5,423 nucleotides of DNA from an uncultured Oscillospiraceae bacterium (GTDB taxonomy: Bacteria; Bacillota; Clostridia; Oscillospirales; Acutalibacteraceae): NCBI GenBank assembly GCA_902490145.1, contig CABUCT010000087.1, forward strand, positions 1 to 5,423, given 5' to 3'. The notes below the pieces were generated by a model. It made no database searches and was not told the origin of the DNA. It saw only the letters and a list, made by a program, of their open reading frames with translations. The stretch's first letter is position 1, and each line of letters begins with the position of its first letter. Position numbers and translations under genes: made by a program. Positions 1 through 3,849 of the stretch are shown here, piece by piece.

Positions 1-745
1 GTTTGTCAATTTTTGAAAGTCTTTCAACAACATCATCGGTCAGCTGGTCAGGCTCAAGTGATCCGAGACGAAGACGTTCAATACCCTCAATATTTGAAGC
101 GGCTTCTACTGCGTCACAGAGATCAAGCCTGCAATCGCTTCCAAATGCCGAAAGATTGATTCCTGCAAGCACCACTTCTTTATATCCCGAATCCGCAAGT
201 TTTTTAAGCTCGTCCGTAATGACACTTATCGGCTTTGAACGAACATGACCTCTTGCATACGGCACAATACAATAGCTGCAAAACCGATTACAGCCATCCT
301 CAATTTTTACAAATGCACGGGTTCTTCCCTCAAAACTTTCAGATGAATAACTAAAAAGACGATCAACTTCCTTATGAGGAGAGGAAAGCACAGTACGGCG
401 GCGATTTTCGATAAACTCACAAACCAGCCTTGGAAGATCGGCATTAAGAGCGTTTCCGATAACAATATCCGCACTGTCAAGTGAGTCAGCCTTCTCAGGG
501 CGGGCTTGAGTCATGCATCCTGTCACGGCAATAATCGCCGATGGATACATTCTTCTCATTCGTCGAACGGTCTGACGGGTCTTTCGGTCGCTTTCGGCAG
601 TGACAGTGCATGAATTCACCACAACGATATCTGGAACATCATTTTCTCCCGCCGAAGATATACCGTTTTTCATAAAAAGTTCGCGAAGAGTTTGGGTATC
701 ATATTGGTTGACCTTACAGCCTAAGGTCTGAAAAAGAACGGTCAT
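1..745 (-). CDS. mtaB: tRNA t6A37 methylthiotransferase MtaB (3' end outside window)
   Basis: Radical-SAM enzyme of the MiaB/RimO/MtaB family. MtaB adds a methylthio group to t6A at position 37 of ANN-decoding tRNAs, giving ms2t6A (family knowledge). The 248 residues in the window hold the N-terminal UPF0004 domain with its three cluster cysteines, C10 (in LGCKVNQ), C46 (NSCTV) and C77 (TGCM), followed by the radical-SAM motif CNRFCSYC with C152, C156 and C159. GRTRAFVKIEDGC and IVPYARG are typical of this family. LGCKVNQYD and the RGHVRS context favour MtaB (YqeV) over MiaB or RimO. The C-terminal part, including the TRAM domain, lies beyond the left edge. The ATG overlaps the yhbY stop by one base (TGATG), and an AGGAG lies about 11 bases upstream inside yhbY, so translational coupling is likely. 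It is the last gene seen of a four-gene operon. Confidence 0.92.
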   Translation of the reverse strand, partial: MTVLFQTLGCKVNQYDTQTLRELFMKNGISSAGENDVPDIVVVNSCTVTAESDRKTRQTVRRMRRMYPSAIIAVTGCMTQARPEKADSLDSADIVIGNALNADLPRLVCEFIENRRRTVLSSPHKEVDRLFSYSSESFEGRTRAFVKIEDGCNRFCSYCIVPYARGHVRSKPISVITDELKKLADSGYKEVVLAGINLSAFGSDCRLDLCDAVEAASNIEGIERLRLGSLEPDQLTDDVVERLSKIDK

Positions 746-1050
746 CAGCCTTTTAACTCCTTTTTGGAAAGAAGCTTTGGCTCTTCTTTATCTGGGCGGT
801 AAAGCACAAAACGGGAGCCGATGACCTGAACTACATCGGCGTTTACAGCGGCAGCAATAGAGTCCGCAGCTTCTCTTGAAGTAACTGGCGAGCTTTCGAG
901 CACACGCATTTTTATCATTTCACGTGCAGCAAGGGCTTCATCGGCCTGCTTTATCAGCTGATCGGATATCCCGCTGTGTCCCACCTGAAAAATAGTATCA
1001 TATTTATTTGCAATACCACGCAAAGTGGCACGTTGTTTACTTGTAAGCAT
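745..1050 (-). CDS. yhbY: YhbY-family CRM-domain RNA-binding protein
   Basis: Small RNA-binding protein of 101 residues consisting of one CRM domain, close to the usual length of about 97. The E. coli and B. subtilis relatives (YhbY, YqeI) associate with pre-50S ribosomal particles (family knowledge). Visible hallmarks are the N-terminus MLTSKQRATLRG, the GxxG loop as GHSG at residues 24-27 (in FQVGHSGIS), and the closing QVIGSRFVLYR strand. The reading frame extends upstream to an ATG at 1074, but I chose the ATG at 1050. It is preceded by AAAGGA with a 6-base spacer and gives the canonical family N-terminus; the longer start would add eight unrelated residues and lies inside a hairpin. The gene sits 43 bases after rdgB and overlaps mtaB by one base. 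It lacks its common Bacillota neighbours aroE and nadD. Confidence 0.9.
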   Translation of the reverse strand: MLTSKQRATLRGIANKYDTIFQVGHSGISDQLIKQADEALAAREMIKMRVLESSPVTSREAADSIAAAVNADVVQVIGSRFVLYRPDKEEPKLLSKKELKG

Positions 1051-1068
1051 AAAAAGTCCTTTCATACA

Positions 1069-1094
1069 AAGCATTGATAATTAATATCATGCTT
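1069..1094 (-). other. Inverted repeat over the rdgB stop / yhbY leader
   Basis: Arms 1069-1079 and 1085-1094 pair over 10 bp (AAGCAT plus GATA against TATC plus ATGCTT) with one bulged base and a 5-base ATTAA loop. On the mRNA it begins at the last base of the rdgB stop codon and ends shortly before the yhbY Shine-Dalgarno. No T-tract follows, so it is not an intrinsic terminator. It could be an RNA-processing or stability element, or have no function. Confidence 0.4.
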
Positions 1095-1675
1095 CAGTCT
1101 TTATATTTTTTTATTTCCTCGGCAAATTTAACAAGAGCTTTTCCTCGATGACTGACCGCGTCTTTTTCAGATCCGTCGATTTCACCGAAGGTTTTGTCTC
1201 CGTAAAGAAAAACGGGGTCATATCCGAAGTCATTGTCTCCTTTCGGAGCAAAGGCAATTTTCCCCTCACATTCACCTCTGACTGTGAATTTGCGTTGATC
1301 GGGAAATACACAGCATATTGCCGAAACAAATCGGGCGGTGCGTTTTTCTTCGGGAACACCTTCAAGCTCAAAAAGCAGTTTGTCGATACATTCCTTGTCA
1401 GTCGGAGCATATCTTGCGGAATAAATTCCGGGTCTTCCGCCAAGTGCATCAACACAAAGTCCAGAATCATCCGCAACGGCAACACAGCCGCTCATTTTGC
1501 AGACCGCTTTTGCCTTTATATAAGCATTTTCTTCAAAAGTGCTTCCGTTCTCACAAATTCCGCTCATATCTATTCCCGCTTCCTTTGCAGACACAGCCGA
1601 TACTCCGAGCGGAGCGAGCATTCTTGAAAATTCCTTAACTTTATGAGGGTTTCCCGTTGCAATGATCAGATTCAT
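1094..1675 (-). CDS. rdgB: RdgB/HAM1 XTP/dITP pyrophosphatase
   Basis: Non-canonical purine NTP pyrophosphatase. It hydrolyses dITP/ITP and (d)XTP to the monophosphate plus PPi, keeping deaminated purines out of nucleic acids (family knowledge); cytosolic homodimer. At 193 residues it is full length. Motifs visible are TGNPHKVKE at 7-15 (nucleotide/phosphate binding), the catalytic DDSGL at 69-73, GGRPGIYSARYA at 79-90, FGYDPVF at 150-156 and SHRGKA at 175-180. The ATG at 1675 is preceded by AGGTGA, which overlaps the stop codon of the upstream DUF6062-like gene; only 8 bases separate the two genes, so they are almost certainly cotranscribed. Cysteine content is fairly high (C41, C59, C64, C74, C96, C121, C122, C136), in keeping with an anaerobe. 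No frameshift or missing catalytic residue is seen. Confidence 0.95.
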   Translation of the reverse strand: MNLIIATGNPHKVKEFSRMLAPLGVSAVSAKEAGIDMSGICENGSTFEENAYIKAKAVCKMSGCVAVADDSGLCVDALGGRPGIYSARYAPTDKECIDKLLFELEGVPEEKRTARFVSAICCVFPDQRKFTVRGECEGKIAFAPKGDNDFGYDPVFLYGDKTFGEIDGSEKDAVSHRGKALVKFAEEIKKYKD

Positions 1676-1683
1676 TTTGTCAC

Positions 1684-2343
1684 CTACTTTTCAGGATCAT
1701 AAGACGTAAGATATTTTACCGATCTCTCCAGTGAATCCCGTGAATTTCCCCAATCGGATTCCTCGGTGTTGTTGCGGTAATCAAACATATCGCAAAAATG
1801 CTTTACATCACTGTGGAGTTCACGTATATTTTTCAGTGTAAGTTCCTTTGTGGCTTTTTTGAACTCACCGCGAAAACGCTTTCCCATCTTTTTATCGGCA
1901 GCATCCGTCAATATTTGATAATGCTGAAGACAAAGGCACTCCTGTTTTTCAAAGAGCTTTCGAAAATCCATATCGGTTTCATAGTGCTTAAGTGTGTTCC
2001 CCACAAACGAGCTCATCGAGCTTTCGATCTGATCACAGATAAAGCATGAATCGGTTTTTATGCTCAAAAGAGGAGAGGAGATCTTTTTTTCAAGTTCTTT
2101 AAGATGGCTTTCAAGCATAAGTGCAACCGAAAGACGATTTCTTTTTGAAAGTATAATTTTATAATGGCGGATGCAAAATCCCTTTTCATTAGTAACCTTT
2201 CGCACATCAGGCTCCATCATTGCCGCCCCGGTAATATATTCTGCCGCACGCTCTTCAAGTATCTCTCTCATTCGGCAGATCGGACAGCCTTCTTTTGGCT
2301 CAAACACTTCGTTAACGGGAATAGTGCATATATCAAAACGCAA
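1684..2343 (-). CDS. DUF6062-like protein with two CxxC/CxxH modules
   Basis: Protein of 219 residues resembling the uncharacterised DUF6062 family of Clostridia (assigned from memory of the N-terminus and Cys pattern, not by search). It has two matching modules: C20-x2-C23-x33-C57-x2-H60 (CPIC then CIRHY) and C100-x2-C103-x34-C138-x2-H141 (CFIC then CLQHY). Each has four residues suited to one zinc ion. The intervening sequence is charged and probably helical. There is no signal peptide or membrane helix, so it should be cytoplasmic. Start: TTG at 2343, with an in-frame TGA two codons upstream and GGGGG seven bases before it. The nearby ATG at 2350 is in another frame and stops after five codons. 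It is first in the operon with rdgB, yhbY and mtaB. Function is unknown; the context hints at RNA or nucleotide metabolism, but only weakly. Confidence 0.78.
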   Translation of the reverse strand: MRFDICTIPVNEVFEPKEGCPICRMREILEERAAEYITGAAMMEPDVRKVTNEKGFCIRHYKIILSKRNRLSVALMLESHLKELEKKISSPLLSIKTDSCFICDQIESSMSSFVGNTLKHYETDMDFRKLFEKQECLCLQHYQILTDAADKKMGKRFRGEFKKATKELTLKNIRELHSDVKHFCDMFDYRNNTEESDWGNSRDSLERSVKYLTSYDPEK

Positions 2344-2384
2344 AATTCATCCCCCACAAAATTTATTTTCATATTATTTTATCT

Positions 2385-2413
2385 ATTTTATCATACATAA
2401 GGGAGAAAAGCAA
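2385..2413 (-). promoter_or_regulatory. Extended -10 sigma-A-type promoter for the DUF6062-rdgB-yhbY-mtaB operon
   Basis: Read on the minus strand: -35 TTGCTT (2413-2408), a 17-base spacer, and -10 TAAAAT (2390-2385; 5 of 6 matches to consensus). A TG one base upstream of the -10 gives the extended -10 form, which offsets the weak -35. Transcription would begin near 2378, leaving a short leader of about 35 bases before the TTG start. No riboswitch-sized leader is present. Confidence 0.6.
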
Positions 2414-2446
2414 TTTTTAATTTTTTATAAATTTTAAAGGCTTTAA

Positions 2447-2475
2447 TTGACAATATAGAGAAAGCGGGTTAATAT
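2447..2475 (+). promoter_or_regulatory. Sigma-A-type promoter for the zinc-ribbon/DUF4870 gene
   Basis: Perfect -35 TTGACA at 2447-2452, a 17-base spacer, and -10 TAATAT at 2470-2475 (4 of 6). The start codon follows about 20 bases after the expected transcription start, so the leader is very short. It faces away from the minus-strand operon promoter and does not overlap it. Confidence 0.6.
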
Positions 2476-2500
2476 ATAGTCAGAAAGAGAGATGTTGAAT

Positions 2501-3154
2501 ATGCCTATATGTCCAAACTGCGGAAAAGATGTAACCCCGGGAGCTTTGTTTTGCGGACAATGCGGAACAAACATGCAAAATGTTATTCAAAATACACAGC
2601 CAAACCAACAGTCCAATCAGCCAAACCAGTCTGCTAATCAAAGTCAAGCATATGATCAGGCGAACCAGGGCTATAATCAAGGACAAGCATATAACCAGCC
2701 AAATCAATCCCAGAATCAAGGTCAGGCATACGGCCAATACGGATATAATCCATATTCAAATCAGCAATGGAACTATTACAATTCCTATCCCGGAACAGCT
2801 TATGGATATGACAATAACGACATTGCACAAAACAAGCTGATTGCAGCATTAAGCTATATTCCACCCCTTTTCTTCCTGCCTCTTCTGTGCTGCAAATATT
2901 CTCCGTTTGGCAAATTCCATGCAAATCAATCGCTGGTGCTGTTTTTGGTGTCGACGGCAGTTGGAATTATCAGAAGCATAATATCGTCATTATTCCATAC
3001 AATAGGACTGTATTTTATGTCAACGATTATTAATATCTGTTTCGGATTTGTGAGCATTGCTCTCACAGTGTTTATGATCCTTGGCATCTTTTGGGCAGCA
3101 AAGGGCGATGCACGAAAGCTTCCCATATTAGGCGACATAAAAATAATCAAATAG
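2501..3154 (+). CDS. Zinc-ribbon, Q/N/Y-rich linker and Tic20/DUF4870-like membrane protein
   Basis: Membrane protein of 217 residues in three parts. Residues 4-21 form a zinc ribbon (CPNC and CGQC, C4, C7, C18, C21). Residues 26-108 are a low-complexity Gln/Asn/Tyr/Gly/Pro linker with two 7-residue repeats (33-46) and three 13-residue repeats (48-86). Residues 110-217 resemble DUF4870/Tic20-like domains: LIAALSYIPPLFFLPLL, KFHANQSLVLFL, two more hydrophobic segments (about 146-165 and 173-199), and the typical ending LPILGDIKII. Family function is unknown in bacteria; the ribbon and linker are expected to be cytoplasmic. I preferred the ATG at 2501 because MPICPNCG is the usual zinc-ribbon start and AGAGAG then lies 9 bases upstream. 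The ATG at 2492 (three extra residues, MLN) abuts that purine run and cannot be excluded. Monocistronic, with its own promoter; no clear terminator follows. Confidence 0.85.
   Translation: MPICPNCGKDVTPGALFCGQCGTNMQNVIQNTQPNQQSNQPNQSANQSQAYDQANQGYNQGQAYNQPNQSQNQGQAYGQYGYNPYSNQQWNYYNSYPGTAYGYDNNDIAQNKLIAALSYIPPLFFLPLLCCKYSPFGKFHANQSLVLFLVSTAVGIIRSIISSLFHTIGLYFMSTIINICFGFVSIALTVFMILGIFWAAKGDARKLPILGDIKIIK
2642..2758 (+). repeat. Three degenerate 39-bp in-frame tandem repeats
   Basis: Units at 2642-2680, 2681-2719 and 2720-2758 encode SQAYDQANQGYNQ, GQAYNQPNQSQNQ and GQAYGQYGYNPYS. The QAY triplet recurs at residues 49, 62 and 75, exactly 13 apart. The first two units are the most alike; the third decays into Tyr/Gly/Asn-rich sequence. 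Probably expanded by slippage or recombination in a disordered linker. Confidence 0.75.
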
Positions 3155-3178
3155 AAATTCAGCAAAATTCAATTTGCC

Positions 3179-3207
3179 TTGACTTTTTGAAAAAAATTGG
3201 TTATTCT
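3179..3207 (+). promoter_or_regulatory. Likely promoter for the Asp/Cys-tail gene
   Basis: -35 TTGACT at 3179-3184 (5 of 6), a 17-base spacer and -10 TATTCT at 3202-3207 (4 of 6). Transcription would start near 3214, giving a leader of about 50 bases that begins just before the palindrome at 3219-3236. Confidence 0.5.
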
Positions 3208-3218
3208 ATAAGTGTAAG

Positions 3219-3236
3219 AAGTGGGAATTCTCACTT
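3219..3236 (+). promoter_or_regulatory. Palindromic element in the 5' leader of the Asp/Cys-tail gene
   Basis: AAGTGGGAATTCTCACTT is an 18-base near-perfect palindrome: AAGTG pairs with CACTT, the next G faces T (a G-U wobble in RNA), and GAATTC is self-complementary. It lies just downstream of the predicted transcription start and 15 bases before the Shine-Dalgarno GGAGG. It could be a repressor operator overlapping the initially transcribed region or a 5' stem that stabilises the mRNA. No T-tract follows, so it is not a terminator. Confidence 0.45.
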
Positions 3237-3264
3237 TAATGAATTATGAACGGAGGTTTTTTCT

Positions 3265-3486
3265 GTGGAAGAAAAAAGAACTTTTTGGATTATCGCTATT
3301 ATCGTAGCTCTGGCATCCGTGTCTGCTGCTGTGGCATATTTCGTCACAAAATATATCCGCAACCGTGATGACGAATATGATGATTTCTTTGATTGTGACT
3401 GTGATGATTACTATGACGACTGCTGTGATGATTGCTGTGACTGCTGCGAACCCAAATCCGAATCCGAACCCTGTGCAGAGCAATAA
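3265..3486 (+). CDS. Small single-pass membrane protein with an Asp/Cys-rich tail
   Basis: Not a family I recognise. The 73 residues comprise a short charged N-terminus (MEEKRT), one hydrophobic helix at about 7-28, a basic KYIRNR stop (29-34), and an extreme tail. Residues 35-62 contain 13 Asp, 2 Glu and 8 Cys, with paired cysteines at 53-54, 57-58 and 60-61 and single ones at 44, 46 and (outside the tail) 70. This could bind soft or divalent metals or an Fe-S cluster; this is inference. Basic residues after the helix suggest an N-out, C-in orientation, but the call is weak. The GTG start follows GGAGG with an 8-base spacer. The promoter, leader palindrome and tandem TAA TAA stops followed by a strong terminator mark it as a genuine monocistronic gene. 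The antisense frame is a repetitive hydrophobic shadow. Confidence 0.8.
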   Translation: MEEKRTFWIIAIIVALASVSAAVAYFVTKYIRNRDDEYDDFFDCDCDDYYDDCCDDCCDCCEPKSESEPCAEQ

Positions 3487-3511
3487 TAATCTGTAAAAAT
3501 CTTAAAACACT

Positions 3512-3549
3512 AAACGGCATTGATCCTGTTCGGTCGATGCCGTTTTTAA
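3512..3549 (+). terminator. Intrinsic terminator after the Asp/Cys-tail gene
   Basis: Arms 3512-3523 (AAACGGCATTGA) and 3534-3545 (TCGATGCCGTTT) form a 12-bp stem containing one U-G wobble, with a 10-base loop and a TTTTT run at 3543-3547. It starts 25 bases after the stop codon. It also insulates the downstream transporter gene from read-through. Confidence 0.88.
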
Positions 3550-3677
3550 TTTGTTATAAAGACGAAAACTGCCTTAATGAGGCCATCTTTGTAACAGAAT
3601 ATGAGTTTATTTGTAACTAAATTGAAAACAATTGCGGCGATCTATTGATAAATTTAAACCGGTGTTCTAAAATCAAA

Positions 3678-3729
3678 CTGTAATTTTTATCAAAGGTATA
3701 TTGGCGATAAATCAAGGATAAAATTACAG
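3678..3729. repeat. 13-bp bulged inverted repeat
   Basis: Left arm CTGTAATTTTTATC (3678-3691) is complementary to right arm GATAAAATTACAG (3717-3729) over 13 bp with a single bulged T. The 25-base loop contains a second GATAAA (3706-3711) able to pair alternatively with TTTATC at 3686-3691. No T-tract follows on the plus strand. It lies about 65 bases upstream of the predicted -10, so it would act as DNA, or in a transcript from a promoter I cannot see. Confidence 0.5.
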
Positions 3730-3754
3730 GATAGGTATATTTTTATATTAACCA

Positions 3755-3766
3755 ATCTTGTAAGAT
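3755..3766. promoter_or_regulatory. 12-bp palindrome, candidate operator
   Basis: ATCTTGTAAGAT has perfect 5-bp arms around a GT centre, and lies about 30 bases upstream of the predicted -10 of the transporter gene. Its size and position suit a small dimeric regulator; no regulator gene is in the window to link it to. Confidence 0.3.
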
Positions 3767-3771
3767 AAAAC

Positions 3772-3810
3772 GTGCATTAAATAAAACTTATGTTATATTG
3801 AAAAATGCAC
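3772..3810 (+). promoter_or_regulatory. Extended -10 promoter bracketed by an inverted repeat (candidate operator)
   Basis: -10 TATATT at 3794-3799 (5 of 6) with TG at 3791-3792, an extended -10; the -35 region is poor, as often seen in activated promoters. GTGCATT (3772-3778) and its exact complement AATGCAC (3804-3810) flank it with centres 32 bases apart, about three helical turns. A protein bound to both arms would cover the -10 and the transcription start region (near 3806). Confidence 0.45.
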
Positions 3811-3849
3811 TGCTCCTTTAATTTATCGACTAGTCCAGGGGAGAAAATA

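Larger units (their letters stand above)
3550..3849. other. 300-bp non-coding region upstream of the ABC transporter, rich in symmetric elements
   Basis: No convincing ORF, RNA gene or gene remnant is seen. The region is AT-rich and holds direct repeats TTTGTAAC at 3588-3595 and 3610-3617 (22 bases apart) and AGGTATATT at 3694-3702 and 3733-3741. It also holds the inverted repeat 3678-3729, the palindrome 3755-3766, the pair bracketing the -10 at 3772-3810, and six copies of GATAAA or its complement between 3647 and 3827. This points to a regulated promoter region, although AT-richness makes some of these short matches likely by chance. Confidence 0.55.

Noticed and set aside
3..248. Plus-strand Ser-rich frame at the left edge
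   Set aside because: It lies antisense to the radical-SAM domain of mtaB and has no ribosome binding site or recognisable domain.
1051..1074. Upstream ATG giving a 109-residue YhbY
   Set aside because: The ATG at 1050 has a well-spaced AAAGGA and the canonical family N-terminus; the extension lies in a hairpin.
1148..1627. Plus-strand open frame of 159 codons antisense to rdgB
   Set aside because: The minus strand carries every RdgB motif in order. The antisense frame has no recognisable domain, and its length is a by-product of rdgB codon use.
2480..2924. Minus-strand frames opposite the zinc-ribbon/DUF4870 gene (2480-2737 and 2634-2924)
   Set aside because: Their apparent hydrophobic repeats mirror the CAA/AAT-rich Q/N linker read backwards. 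The plus frame has a zinc ribbon and a known membrane-domain pattern.
3244..3483. Minus-strand frame of 79 codons opposite the Asp/Cys-tail gene
   Set aside because: Its GFGFGF and Ile/Val-rich sequence is the complement of the repetitive Asp/Cys codons. The plus strand has the promoter, GGAGG and terminator.
3571..3584. Small hairpin GCCT-TAATG-AGGC as a second terminator
   Set aside because: The stem is only four base pairs with no T-tract directly after it; the terminator at 3512-3549 is sufficient.
3550..3849. Possible insertion-sequence remnant, MITE or riboswitch
   Set aside because: No terminal repeats with target duplication, transposase fragment or recognisable riboswitch core is present, and the main hairpin lies upstream of the predicted transcription start.
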